A DNA stretch of 64,000 nucleotides, taken from assembly GCF_000696185.1 (NCBI RefSeq), contig NZ_KK853997.1, positions 1,922,761-1,986,760 on the forward strand, read 5' to 3'. The notes under the pieces are model-generated. The model was not told the origin of the DNA. It did no database searches and saw nothing but the letters and a program-made list of their open reading frames with translations. The translations under genes were made by a program, and so were the position numbers. Each line of letters opens with the position of its first letter. The first letter of the stretch is position 1. Shown one piece after another: positions 26,118-34,936 of this stretch. Source of the stretch: Kitasatospora cheerisanensis KCTC 2395 (lineage in GTDB: Bacteria > Actinomycetota > Actinomycetes > Streptomycetales > Streptomycetaceae).

Positions 26118-26150
26118 AGGCCCGCCGCACGGAAGCCGTGCGGCGGGCCT
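26118..26150 (-). terminator. Terminator hairpin after pirin
   Basis: Perfect 15-bp arms (AGGCCCGCCGCACGG, 26118-26132, and 26136-26150) with a 3-nt loop lie 22 nt beyond the pirin stop on the minus strand. Confidence 0.8.
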
Positions 26151-26172
26151 GGCGGACGGGCCGGCGGGCGCC

Positions 26173-26928
26173 TCAGTCGAGGGCGGCCGTCATCTCCCAC
26201 TGGAGCAGCTCGGCCCCGTCCGGGCCGGCGGTGACCCGCTGGCCCTCGGCGGCGGTGATCCGCAGGGCGTCGCCCTCGTGCAACAGGCCGGCGCCTTCGA
26301 CGGCGGCCTCGCCGCGCGCCACGTACAGGTGGACGAAGGGCGCGGTGGCGAGTTCCAGCGTCTCCTCGGGGCGCATCCGGGCGACGTGCAGCGCGGCGTG
26401 CTTCTGCCGGATGCCGATCGCGCGCTGGTTGGCGTGCTTGCCCATGCCGGACGCGAGGGTGGTCCAACCGCCCTGGGAGAGCTGGTCGTTGATGTCGAGC
26501 TGCTCGTAGCCGGGGACGATGCCGGCGGCGTCCGGGAGGGTCCACATCTGGATGAAGCGGACCGGGTCCTGGTGCCGGGGCTCGCCGGTGAGCGTCCAGG
26601 AGTCGTTCTTCTCGCTGTGCAGGATGCCGGTGCCGGCGCTCATCCGCTGGGCGAGGCCCGGGTAGATGACGCCGTTGTGGCCCTCGGAGTCCTGGTGGAC
26701 CAGGCCGCCGTCGAGCACCCAGGTGATGATCTCCATGTCCCGGTGCGGGTGGGTCTCGAAGCCGGTGCCGGGGGCGACGATGTCGTCGTTGGAGACCAGC
26801 AGCAGCCCGAAGTGGGTGTTGGCCGGGTCCCAGTGGTGCGAGAACGAGAAGGAGTGCTTGGAGTCCAGCCAGCCGGCGCGGGTGTGGAAGCGCTGGTCGG
26901 CGCGGCGCAGGTCGATCGTGGATGCCAT
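26173..26928 (-). CDS. Pirin family protein
   Basis: A 251-residue bicupin. The N-terminal cupin has the metal-binding set of pirins: FETHPHRDMEIITWVLDG (His-x-His) near residue 56 and SAGTGILHSEKND (His, Glu) near 101. The C-terminal cupin is less conserved. Bacterial pirins bind Fe and variously act as quercetinases or as redox-sensitive regulators. A GAGGAGGA site precedes ATG 26928. The upstream 163-nt gap to the divergent BNR gene contains an AT-richer patch that likely holds the promoter. The gene appears monocistronic. Confidence 0.92.
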   Translation of the reverse strand: MASTIDLRRADQRFHTRAGWLDSKHSFSFSHHWDPANTHFGLLLVSNDDIVAPGTGFETHPHRDMEIITWVLDGGLVHQDSEGHNGVIYPGLAQRMSAGTGILHSEKNDSWTLTGEPRHQDPVRFIQMWTLPDAAGIVPGYEQLDINDQLSQGGWTTLASGMGKHANQRAIGIRQKHAALHVARMRPEETLELATAPFVHLYVARGEAAVEGAGLLHEGDALRITAAEGQRVTAGPDGAELLQWEMTAALD

Positions 26929-27091
26929 CGGGTCCTCCTCCGTCGGGGTGTTGTTGAATCGTAAACCATTCGGGGTGCGGATGCATTCCGCCGCGCCGGG
27001 GACGGCCTCGCGGCGCGGTGCCGTGCGACGGCCGGACCCCGGGTGGACACTGCTGCGAGACCGCGCACGACCGACTTCCGGATGGTTCACG

Positions 27092-28204
27092 ATGAGCGAC
27101 GAACGGGATGTCCTGCTGGCCGTCGGCACGCAGAAGGGCCTCTTCCTGGGCCGTGGCTCCGGCCGCGGGACGTGGGTGTTCGGCGGCCCGCACTTCCAGA
27201 TGAACGCGATCTACTCGGTGGGCATCGACCGTCGGGGCGGCCGCACCCGGCTGCTGGTCGGGGCGGACAGCAGCCACTGGGGCCCCTCGGTGTGGTGGTC
27301 CGACGACCTGGGCGCGAGCTGGCAGGAGTCCTCGAAGCCGGCCGTGCGCTTCCCGGAGCGGACGGGCGCCTCGCTGGAGCGGGTCTGGCAGTTGCAGCCG
27401 GCCGGCGAGGAGGCCCCGGGCGTGGTGTACGCGGGCACCGAGCCGGCCGCGCTGTTCCGCTCCACCGACGGCGGCGAGAGCTTCGCCCTGGTCGACGCCC
27501 TCTGGGACCACCCGCAGCGCGAGCACTGGGGCGCGGGCTACGGCGGCCAGGGCATGCACACCGTCCTCACCGACCCGCGCGACCCGGACGTGCTGACGGT
27601 CGCGGTCTCCTCCGGCGGCGTCTACCGCAGCACGGACGGCGGCGACAGCTGGGAGCCGTCCAACACCGGCATCCAGGCGACCTTCCTGCCGGACCGCTTC
27701 CCCGAGTTCGGCCAGTGCGTGCACAAGATCGCCCGGGACGCGGCCGACCCGGACCGGATGTACCTGCAGAACCACGGCGGCGTGTACCGCAGCGACGACG
27801 CCGGCCGGACCTGGAAGTCGATCTCCGGCGACCTGCCCGCCGACTTCGGCTTCGGCGTGGCCGCCCACCCGCACGCCGCGGGCACCGCGTACCTGTTCCC
27901 GCTGGACGCCGACTACGCCCGGCTGCCGGTGGACCGCCGCTGCCGGGTCTTCCGCACCACCGACGCGGGCGAGACCTGGCAGCCGCTGGACACCGGCCTG
28001 CCGCCGGAGAACCACTACGGCGTGGTGCTGCGCGACGCGCTGTGCACCGACGACGCGGACCCGGCGGGCGTCTACTTCGGCAACCGCAACGGCGAGGTGT
28101 ACGGCTCGGCGGACGACGGCGGGAGCTGGTCGCTGCTCACCGCCCACCTGCCGGACGTGCTCTGCGTGCGGGCGGCGACGCTCGCGCCCCGCCGGGCGGT
28201 TTGA
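27092..28204 (+). CDS. BNR/sialidase-like beta-propeller protein
   Basis: A 370-residue protein with at least five Asp-box/BNR motifs (S-x-D-x-G-x-S/T-W): SDDLGASWQ, STDGGESFA, STDGGDSWE, SDDAGRTWK, TTDAGETWQ and SADDGGSWS. It forms a VPS10/WD40-type propeller. There is no signal peptide, so unlike secreted sialidases it should be cytoplasmic, and the catalytic Arg triad of sialidases cannot be recognised. Such proteins are often annotated 'exo-alpha-sialidase' by fold alone; glycosidase activity is not supported here. The ATG at 27092 is used because the family start (DVLLAVGTQKGLFLG) follows at once. It converges on the MarR gene. Confidence 0.85.
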   Translation: MSDERDVLLAVGTQKGLFLGRGSGRGTWVFGGPHFQMNAIYSVGIDRRGGRTRLLVGADSSHWGPSVWWSDDLGASWQESSKPAVRFPERTGASLERVWQLQPAGEEAPGVVYAGTEPAALFRSTDGGESFALVDALWDHPQREHWGAGYGGQGMHTVLTDPRDPDVLTVAVSSGGVYRSTDGGDSWEPSNTGIQATFLPDRFPEFGQCVHKIARDAADPDRMYLQNHGGVYRSDDAGRTWKSISGDLPADFGFGVAAHPHAAGTAYLFPLDADYARLPVDRRCRVFRTTDAGETWQPLDTGLPPENHYGVVLRDALCTDDADPAGVYFGNRNGEVYGSADDGGSWSLLTAHLPDVLCVRAATLAPRRAV

Positions 28205-28214
28205 CGGCCCGTCA
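28202..28214. terminator. Stop-to-stop mini hairpin TGACGGCCCGTCA
   Basis: The TGA of the BNR gene and the TGA of the convergent MarR gene are the two ends of a 13-bp element, TGACG-N3-CGTCA. The same arrangement is found at 45957-45969 and 61967-61979. It could act as a compact two-way hairpin. Confidence 0.4.
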
Positions 28215-28676
28215 GGCGTCGGCGGCGCGCAGCCGGTCGGCGACGGTGCCGAGGGTGTCGGCCAGGGCGGCCAGCTGCTCCGGGGTGAGCACGTCGATCA
28301 GTGCCTCGCGGACGGCGGCGACGTGCCCCGGGGCGGCGGCCCGCAGCGCCTGCCAGCCCTGCTCGGTGAGTTCGGCGAACACGCCGCGGACGTCGCTCGG
28401 GCAGGACCGGCGGGCGACCAGTCCGGCCTTCTCCAGCTGGGTGACCTGGTAGGTCAGGCCGCTCTTGGAGGTGACCAGGCGGTCGGCCAGGTCGGTCATC
28501 CGCAGCGAGCCCGCGGGGGCGGCGGACAGCTGCACCAGGATCTCGTACTGGGTGTGGGACAGCCCCGCGTCGTCCTTCAGCTGGCGCTCCAGCCGGCGGG
28601 CGACCAGGTTGGTGGCCGCGACGAACCCGCGCCAGGCGGCCATCTCGGTCTCGTTCAGCCAGCGGGGTTCGTCCAT
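28212..28676 (-). CDS. MarR family transcriptional regulator
   Basis: A 154-residue winged-helix regulator. The DNA-binding region is SLRMTDLADRLVTSKSGLTYQVTQLEKAGLVARRSCPSDVRG (residues ~56-98), with helical dimerisation regions on both sides. It is divergent from the LigB-type dioxygenase gene. The 115-nt gap between them contains GTTCAAATTCGAAC and the perfect palindrome GGTTCAAATTTGAACC, as expected for a MarR dimer controlling both directions. It probably represses the dioxygenase and itself, with release by a phenolic or quinone ligand. The regulon is inferred from the operators. Confidence 0.93.
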   Translation of the reverse strand: MDEPRWLNETEMAAWRGFVAATNLVARRLERQLKDDAGLSHTQYEILVQLSAAPAGSLRMTDLADRLVTSKSGLTYQVTQLEKAGLVARRSCPSDVRGVFAELTEQGWQALRAAAPGHVAAVREALIDVLTPEQLAALADTLGTVADRLRAADA

Positions 28677-28696
28677 GCCCGCATCCTACTCCGGTT

Positions 28697-28750
28697 GTTC
28701 AAATTCGAACTCGGGTGTACCGTCGAGCTCGTAAGGTTCAAATTTGAACC
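28697..28750. promoter_or_regulatory. Tandem MarR operators in the divergent promoter
   Basis: Two related palindromes occur: GTTCAAATTCGAAC (28697-28710, one mismatch) next to the marR start, and GGTTCAAATTTGAACC (28735-28750, perfect) on the dioxygenase side. They are AT-rich islands in a GC-rich background and sit where a MarR dimer would block both promoters. Confidence 0.8.
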
Positions 28751-28791
28751 ATCCGGCCCGGACGGACGGCCCACGACCAGGAGGACGGACC

Positions 28792-29574
28792 ATGAGCCCC
28801 GCCACCACCGAGCGCATGCCCGCTCTCTACCTCTCGCACGGCGCTCCCCCGCTCGCCGACGACCCGGTCTGGCCCGGCCAGCTCGCGGCCTGGTCCGCGG
28901 ACCTGCCCCGGCCCAAGGCGATCCTGATGGTCTCCGCGCACTGGGAGGAGGCCCCGCTGGCGATCGGCGCGGTGCGGACGATCCCGCTGGTGTACGACTT
29001 CTGGGGTTTCCCCGAGCACTACTACCGGGTGCAGTACGCCGCCCCGGGCGCGCCCGAACTCGCCGACTCCGTCCGCAAGCTGCTGCGCACCGCCGGCACC
29101 CCCGTGCAGGACGTCCCGGACCGCGGCCTGGACCACGGCGCGTACGTCCCGCTGGTCGAGATGTACCCCGGCGCGGACATCCCCGTCCTGCAGATCTCGC
29201 TGCCCACCCTCGACCCGCAGGAGCTGATGGCGATCGGCCGCAAGCTCGCGCCGCTGCGCGACGAGGGCGTGCTGATCGTCGGCTCCGGCTTCTTCACCCA
29301 CAACCTGCGCGCCCTCTCCCCCGACGGCCGGGTCACCTCCGTGATGGCCGAGTTCGACGACTGGGGCCGCCGCGCGCTGGAGGCCCGCGACCTCGACGCG
29401 CTCCTCGACTTCGAGCACAAGGCCCCCGCCGGACGGCTCGCGCACCCCCGCACCGAGCACTTCGCCCCGCTCTTCGTCACCCTCGGCGCGGGCGAGGCCG
29501 ACCTCGGCGAGCAGCGCAGCGTCATCGACGGCTTCTGGATGGGCCTGGCCAAGCGCTCCGTCCAGCTCGGCTGA
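28792..29574 (+). CDS. Class III extradiol dioxygenase (4,5-DOPA dioxygenase-like, LigB family)
   Basis: A 260-residue non-heme iron (or zinc) enzyme that opens catechol-type rings. Conserved His-containing motifs are SHGAPPLADD (near residue 16), SAHWEEAP (near 52), RGLDHGAYVPL (near 115), GSGFFTHNL (near 165) and HPRTEHFAPL (near 222). These match the DODA family of bacteria and plants. A GGAGG site precedes ATG 28792. Its control by the divergent MarR is supported by the palindromes in the shared promoter. The natural substrate (catechol, caffeate-like or a quinol) is unknown. Confidence 0.92.
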   Translation: MSPATTERMPALYLSHGAPPLADDPVWPGQLAAWSADLPRPKAILMVSAHWEEAPLAIGAVRTIPLVYDFWGFPEHYYRVQYAAPGAPELADSVRKLLRTAGTPVQDVPDRGLDHGAYVPLVEMYPGADIPVLQISLPTLDPQELMAIGRKLAPLRDEGVLIVGSGFFTHNLRALSPDGRVTSVMAEFDDWGRRALEARDLDALLDFEHKAPAGRLAHPRTEHFAPLFVTLGAGEADLGEQRSVIDGFWMGLAKRSVQLG

Positions 29575-29623
29575 CCGCTCCTTCGACCCCCTCTGGCAGG
29601 ATGGCCCGCCGAGGGGGTTCGTC

Positions 29624-30001
29624 ATGATCGAAGACCGGGCGCTGTGGCGCCCGTGGGCCTGGTACTGCCCGCTGCTCGCACTCGCCGGCTGGGCCTGCAC
29701 CGTGCCCGCCGCCGAGGCCCTGCTGCTCGACCTGAACGCCGCCCTCCGCTGCCACGACAGCACCGGCGTCCCCGCCTACGCCCTCCTCCTCGCCGCGACC
29801 GGCCTGGCGCTCGACCTCGCCGCCGTCCTCTGGAGCATCCGCCAGCTCGCCGCGGTCGTCCGCCGCCGCGCTCCGCTCTGCCGCCGCGGCCTGGCCCTGG
29901 CGGCCCTGCTGGCCGTGACCGTCCTCGGCTGCTGGTACCAGTGGCCGGTCGTGCAACTCGCCCACGAGTTCCTCGGCCCGCAGCAGCACTGCACGGGCTG
30001 A
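29624..30001 (+). CDS. Hypothetical membrane protein
   Basis: A 125-residue protein with three to four hydrophobic segments (WAWYCPLLALAGWACTV, YALLLAATGLALDLAAVLW, GLALAALLAVTVLGCWY). Cysteines flank the helices, including CRCH-like context ALRCHDSTG and the C-terminal QQHCTG, so extracytoplasmic disulphides are possible. It lies 49 nt after the dioxygenase on the same strand; the gap shows no strong hairpin, so co-transcription is possible. I do not recognise the family. Confidence 0.7.
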   Translation: MIEDRALWRPWAWYCPLLALAGWACTVPAAEALLLDLNAALRCHDSTGVPAYALLLAATGLALDLAAVLWSIRQLAAVVRRRAPLCRRGLALAALLAVTVLGCWYQWPVVQLAHEFLGPQQHCTG

Positions 30002-30021
30002 GCACGGCCGGTGACGGGCTC

Positions 30022-30663
30022 TCAGTAGCCGCAGGTGAAGCGTTCGCCGTGGTGGCGGGGGTGTTCGAGTTCGTCGACGAGGGCGGTGGCGAAGTCGGCG
30101 AGGGAGATGGTGGAGAGGCCGTCGGGGGTGGCGACCAGGTGGTCGGCGGCGGTGCGGTAGGCGCCGGTGCGTTCGCCCGGGAGCAGGTTCTGCGGGGGGC
30201 TGAGGACCGTCCAGTCGAGGTCGCTGACGGTGCGCAGGTAGTCGAGGGCGCGGCCGTGGGCGCGCATCAGTTCCAGCTGGCGGGGGGTGACGGTCGGGTC
30301 GTCCCAGAGGCAGGCGCCGGTGCGGGTGGTGAGGCTGCCGGCGCTGCCGACGACGAGGAGTCTCGGTGCGCCGTCGCCGAGTTGGCGCAGGCCCGCGACG
30401 AGCGCGTGCGCGGCGGGTTCGATCAGCCGGCCGCGGCCGGGGCCGTCGCCGCCGCCGACGGCGCTCACCAGCGCCTCGGCGTCCGCCGCGACCCGGGCCA
30501 TGTCGGCGGGGTCCAGCACGTCTCCGCGTTCGACCCGGATCGCCAGCCCCTGGTACTCCTCCGGCCGCCGCACCACCGCCGTCACGGCGTGCCCGCGGGC
30601 CAGTGCCTCGGTCACCACGCACCGGCCGATCCCCCCGTTGGCCCCGACCACCACCACCCGCAT
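30022..30663 (-). CDS. NAD(P)H-binding atypical SDR (NmrA-like)
   Basis: A 213-residue Rossmann protein. The N-terminus VVVVGANGGIGRCVVTEALARGHAVTAVVRRPE is an atypical-SDR NAD(P) motif (GxxGxxG). A middle region LLVVGSAGSL and the C-terminal SLADFATALVDELEHPRHHGERFTCGY are typical of the NAD(P)H-binding/NmrA family (PF13460). The active-site Tyr of classical SDRs is not obvious. It has the same length and domain order as the gene at 46405-47046, so the two are paralogues. It stands alone; its start at ATG 30663 leaves 156 nt to the divergent gene. It is a redox sensor or reductase of unknown substrate. Confidence 0.87.
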   Translation of the reverse strand: MRVVVVGANGGIGRCVVTEALARGHAVTAVVRRPEEYQGLAIRVERGDVLDPADMARVAADAEALVSAVGGGDGPGRGRLIEPAAHALVAGLRQLGDGAPRLLVVGSAGSLTTRTGACLWDDPTVTPRQLELMRAHGRALDYLRTVSDLDWTVLSPPQNLLPGERTGAYRTAADHLVATPDGLSTISLADFATALVDELEHPRHHGERFTCGY

Positions 30664-30819
30664 TCCCGACCACCTCCCGCTCCAGCCGACTGACGTTTCA
30701 TCAGACCACGCCGTCCGCCCCCGGCCCGGGAACGGCACCCCCGGAGCGGGCGGGCGGTGTGGCCGGGGGCGCGGTGGGGGTAGGAGTGGGGGCGTTGGCG
30801 ACGGCGAGAGGGGTGTCGG

Positions 30820-31595
30820 GTGGACGGGCTGGTGGCGGATCTGCTGGCGGAGGGGGAGGAACTGGACTCCCTGGTGGCCGGGTTGGACGCGGCGGGCTTG
30901 GCACGGGAGACGCCGGCGGCGGGCTGGACGGTCGCGCACCAGCTGGCGCACCTGGCGTGGACGGACCGCTGGACGCTGCTCGCTGCACGCGACCCGGAGG
31001 GCTTCGCCGCGGCCCTGGGCCGGGAGTTCGCGGACGGCCTGGCAGCGGTGGACCGGGGCGCGGCGGAGGGCGTCGGGAGGAGCCGGCCGCGCTGCTGGGG
31101 CGCTGGCGGGCGGGCCGGGCCGAGGTGGCCCGGGTGCTGGCGGAGGTGCCGGGGGACGTGCGGGTGCCGTGGTTCGGGCCGCCGATGAAGGCGCGGTCGA
31201 TGCTGACGGCCCGGCTGATGGAGACCTGGGCGCACGGGCAGGACGTCGCGGACGCGCTGGGCGTGGACCGCGTCCCGACGGACCGGCTGCGGCACATCGC
31301 CCACCTGGGCGTCCGGACCGTGGGCTTCGCGTTCGCCGCGCACGGCCGGCCCGCGCCGACCGTCCCGATCCGGTTCGAACTCCGTTCCCCCGGCGGCGGG
31401 TTGTGGGCGTGGGGCGAGGAGGGCGCGGCCGACCGGGTGTCCGGCCCGGCGCTGGACTTCTGCCTGCTGGTGACCCAGCGCCGGCACCGCGACGACCTGG
31501 CCCTGACCGCGGTGGGCGACACGGCGAACGCCTGGCTGCCGCGCGCGCAGGCCTTCGCGGGCCCGCCCGGCGAGGGGCGGAAGCCGCTGCGGTGA
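30820..31595 (+). pseudogene. TIGR03084 / maleylpyruvate isomerase-like (DinB fold) protein, split by a frameshift
   Basis: Joined, ~258 residues. The N-terminal part (LVADLLAEGEELDSLVAGLDAAGL, GWTVAHQLAHLAWTDR with the metal-binding His) is read from GTG 30820. After RGAAEGV the frame breaks at a three-G run (31075-31077). The other frame continues EEPAALLGRWRAGRAEVARVL, then LMETWAHGQDVADALG, with the second His set, and a C-terminal SCP2-like region. These are the landmarks of the TIGR03084 metal-binding family, relatives of mycothiol-dependent maleylpyruvate isomerase. One added G restores the gene, so an assembly error is likely. Function within the family is unassigned. Confidence 0.82.
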
Positions 31596-31641
31596 GGCCC
31601 GCGCGGGAGGGCCCGGCGCCCCACTTAGCTCCGACGGGTCG

Positions 31642-34600
31642 TCAGATGCCCAGGCGCAGCGGGGCGATCCGGGTGGCGACCAGGTTGGTCGCGCCGTGGG
31701 TGCGTTCGACGGTGCCGTGGACGAGCAGGCCGGCGCGTTCCAGGACGGTGCGGCGGTGGGCCTGCCAGACGGGGCGGTTGCAGATGACGTTGATCAGGCC
31801 GGTCTCGTCCTCCAGGCTGAGGAAGAGGACGCCGCCGGCGGTGGGCGGGCGCTGCCGGTGGGTGACCAGGGCGCCGACCACGACGGGGGTGCCGGGCGGG
31901 ACGTCCCGGAGCTGCTCGGCGGTGACGGCGCCGACCCGGTGCAGGGCCGCGCGCAGGTGCTGGACGGGGTGGCTGGTGGCGGAGCTCCCGGTGGCCCACA
32001 GGTCGGCGATGGTCTCCTCGATCGGGGTCATCGCGGGCAGCGGCGGGGCGTCCGCGCCGGGGAGGGTGCCGGGCAGCGAGTCGGGGTCGGCGGCGGCGTA
32101 CAGGCCGGCGGACCACAGGGCCTGACGGCGGCTCAGGCCGAAGCAGGAGAAGGCGCCGGCGGTGGCGAGGGCCTCCATGGCGGGCCGGGGCAGGGCGGTG
32201 CGGCGGGCGAAGTCCTCCAGGTCGGCGTAGGGGCGCCCGGCGGCGATGGTCTCGGCCTGCGCCTGTCCGAGTCCGCGGACCGAGGTGAGGCCCAGCCGGA
32301 TCGCGGCCTGCGGGGTGCCGGCGGTGAGCGGGTGCGGGTAGGACGGGTGGCGCCCGGGTTCCAGGGTGGGGCCGGGGTCGCTGACCGAGACGTCCACGGA
32401 GCGCACCCGGACGCCGTGCCGGCGGACGTCGGTGATCAGGCTGAGCGGGGAGTAGAAGCCCATCGGCTGGTTGGCGAGCAGCGCGCAGGTGAACGCCGCC
32501 GGGTGGTGGTACTTGAGCCAGGCGCTGGCCCACACCAGGTAGGCGAAGCTGATCGCGTGCGACTCGGGGAAGCCGTAGTTGGAGAAGGCCTCGATCTTGG
32601 CGTAGACGTCCTCGGCGGTCTCCGGCGGGATGCCGCGCTCGGCCATGCCTTCGAGCAGCCGGGTGCGCAGCACGGCGACGCGTTCCAGGGAGCGCTTGGC
32701 GCCCATCGCCTGGCGCAGCCGGTCGGCCTCGTCGGGGCTGAACCCGGCGCAGTCGATGGCGAGTTGCATCATCTGTTCCTGGAACAGCGGGACGCCGAGG
32801 GTCTTGGCGAGGGCGCGTTCCATGGTGGGGTGCGGGATGTCGGCGCGTTCGACGCCGTCGCGGCGGCGCAGGTAGGGGTGGACGGAGCCGCCCTGGATCG
32901 GGCCGGGGCGGATCAGGGCGACCTCGACGACCAGGTCGTAGAACGTCCTCGGTTTGAGCCGGGGCAGGGTGGCCATCTGGGCGCGCGACTCGACCTGGAA
33001 GACGCCGACGGTGTCGGCCCGGCAGAGCATCTCGTAGACCTCGGGGTCGTGCTGGGGGATGGTGGCGAGGTCGAGCCGTTCGCCGTAGTGCTGTTCGATC
33101 AGGTCGCAGGCGTCGTGCAGGGCGGCGAGCATGCCGAGGCCGAGCAGGTCGATCTTGACGAGTCCGGCGCCGGCGGTGGAGTCCTTGTCCCACTGGAGGA
33201 CGGAGCGGCCGGGCATCCGGGCCCATTCGGTGGGGCAGATCTCGCCGACGGGCTCCCGGGTGAGCACCATGCCGCCGGAGTGGATGCCCAGGTGGCGTGG
33301 CAGTCCGTGGAGTTGGCCGCCGAGTTCGAGGACGTCGGCGGGGATGACGGCGTCGTCCTGGACGGTGCCGTGGAACTCGACCTGCCGGGTGAAGGCGTCC
33401 ACCTGCTCGGACGGGTAGCCGAGGGCCCGGGCGGCGTCGCGCAGGGCGAGCCGGGGCCGGTAGGTGATGACGTTGGCGACCTGGGCGGCGTGGGCGCGGC
33501 CGTAGCGCCCGTACACGTACTGGATGACCTCCTCGCGGCGGCGGTTCTCGATGTCGAGGTCGATGTCGGGCGGCCCGTCGCGGGCCACGCTGAGGAAGCG
33601 CTCGAACAGCAGGCCGTAGGCGACCGGGTCGACGGCGGTGATGCCGAGGGCGTAGCAGACCGCGGAGTTGGCGGCGGAGCCGCGGCCCTGGCACCAGATG
33701 TTCTCGCGGCGGCAGAAGTCGACGATGTCGTGGACGATCAGGAAGTACCCGGCGAGGTCGCGGGTCTCGATCACGTCGAGTTCGCGGGCGAGTTGGCGGC
33801 GGGCCTGGTCGTTGTCGGGGCCGAAGCGCTGCGGTCCGGCCTCGGCGACCAGGGCGCGCAGGTGGCTGCTCTCGGTGTGGCCGTCGGGGACGGGGTAGCC
33901 GGGCAGTCGCGGGTCGAGGGTGGAGAAGTCGAAGGCGCAGTCCCGGGCGAGCTCGACGGTGGCCTGCTGGACGCCGGGGAACCTGCGCAGCCGGGCCGCC
34001 ATCTCGCGGCCGGAGCGCAGGTGCGCGGTGCCGGCGGCCATGGTGTACGGGGCTGCCTGTTCGAGGGTGCGGCGTTCGTGCAGGGCGGCCAGGGTCTGGG
34101 CGAGCCGGCCCTGCGCGGGTGCGGCGTGGTGGACGTTGTTGCTGGCGACCGTCGGCAGTCCGATGCGGGCGGCGAGCGCGGCGAGCCGGTCGTTGCGCAG
34201 GTCGTCGCCGGGCAGCCGGTGGTCGGTCAGTTCGACGTACACGTTCTGCGGGCCGAACGCCTCGGCCAGCGAACGGAGTTGCTTCTCGGCGGCGTCCTCG
34301 CCGGCGGTTTCCAGGGCGTGCCGGACCCGGCCGCGGCGGCAGCCGGAGAGCACCGCCCAGTGGCCGTGGTGGGCGTCGGCGAGTTCGTCGAACGCGTAGC
34401 GCGGGTTGTTCTTGGCGCCGCCGCGCAGCTGGGCGGCGCTGATCGCGGCGGACAGCCGCCGGTAGCCCTCGGGGTCGCGGGCCAGCACCAGCAGGTGGTC
34501 GTCCGGGCCGACGGTGAGTTCGGCGCCGAACACGGTGCGGACGCCGGTGCCCTTGGCGGCCTCGGCCAGCCGGACCGCCCCGTAGAACCCGTCGTGGTCG

Positions 34601-34851
34601 GTGACCGCCAGCGTCTCGATGCCCAGGGCCACGGCCTCGTCGAGGAGCTGCTCCGGGTCGCTGGCGCCGTCGAGGAAGCTGAACGCGGAGTGGACGTGCA
34701 GTTCGGCCCACGGGACGGCGTCCGGCGGCGGCGCGGGCCGGGGGTCACCGGGCTCCGGCCGCTCGGGGACGGCCGGGGCGGCGGGGCCGGTGCCGGACAT
34801 CCGGCGCTGCAGCTCCGTCCAGGGGAGCGAGGGGTGGCTGGTGAATCCCAT
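31642..34851 (-). CDS. dnaE2: Error-prone DNA polymerase III alpha subunit DnaE2 (ImuC)
   Basis: A 1069-residue C-family polymerase. The N-terminal PHP domain begins ELHVHSAFSFLDGAS (near residue 50) and includes VTDHDGFYG. The palm holds the catalytic acidic motif GPPDIDLDIE (near 420), and VKIDLLGLGML and FSNYGFPESHAISFAYL are typical further on. The C-terminal OB-fold region (GALVTHRQRP...LSLEDETGLINVI) is present, and there is no DnaE1-type beta-binding extension. It carries out mutagenic translesion synthesis with ImuA' and ImuB after DNA damage. The ATG at 34851 is used. ImuB lies 85 nt upstream on the same strand, and ImuA' and a LexA box lie beyond that. The reading frame is intact. 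Confidence 0.95.
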   Translation of the reverse strand: MGFTSHPSLPWTELQRRMSGTGPAAPAVPERPEPGDPRPAPPPDAVPWAELHVHSAFSFLDGASDPEQLLDEAVALGIETLAVTDHDGFYGAVRLAEAAKGTGVRTVFGAELTVGPDDHLLVLARDPEGYRRLSAAISAAQLRGGAKNNPRYAFDELADAHHGHWAVLSGCRRGRVRHALETAGEDAAEKQLRSLAEAFGPQNVYVELTDHRLPGDDLRNDRLAALAARIGLPTVASNNVHHAAPAQGRLAQTLAALHERRTLEQAAPYTMAAGTAHLRSGREMAARLRRFPGVQQATVELARDCAFDFSTLDPRLPGYPVPDGHTESSHLRALVAEAGPQRFGPDNDQARRQLARELDVIETRDLAGYFLIVHDIVDFCRRENIWCQGRGSAANSAVCYALGITAVDPVAYGLLFERFLSVARDGPPDIDLDIENRRREEVIQYVYGRYGRAHAAQVANVITYRPRLALRDAARALGYPSEQVDAFTRQVEFHGTVQDDAVIPADVLELGGQLHGLPRHLGIHSGGMVLTREPVGEICPTEWARMPGRSVLQWDKDSTAGAGLVKIDLLGLGMLAALHDACDLIEQHYGERLDLATIPQHDPEVYEMLCRADTVGVFQVESRAQMATLPRLKPRTFYDLVVEVALIRPGPIQGGSVHPYLRRRDGVERADIPHPTMERALAKTLGVPLFQEQMMQLAIDCAGFSPDEADRLRQAMGAKRSLERVAVLRTRLLEGMAERGIPPETAEDVYAKIEAFSNYGFPESHAISFAYLVWASAWLKYHHPAAFTCALLANQPMGFYSPLSLITDVRRHGVRVRSVDVSVSDPGPTLEPGRHPSYPHPLTAGTPQAAIRLGLTSVRGLGQAQAETIAAGRPYADLEDFARRTALPRPAMEALATAGAFSCFGLSRRQALWSAGLYAAADPDSLPGTLPGADAPPLPAMTPIEETIADLWATGSSATSHPVQHLRAALHRVGAVTAEQLRDVPPGTPVVVGALVTHRQRPPTAGGVLFLSLEDETGLINVICNRPVWQAHRRTVLERAGLLVHGTVERTHGATNLVATRIAPLRLGI

Positions 34852-34936
34852 CGCGGGTGGTGCTCCGGTCTCGGGGGTCGGGTTTTGCCGCTCCCCCCGG
34901 GCGGCGCGTGCACTGCTGGCGCAACGTCAGTTCGGT

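Noticed and set aside
27092..28204. Secreted exo-sialidase
   Set aside because: Asp-box repeats show only a propeller fold. There is no signal peptide and the catalytic Arg triad is not recognisable.
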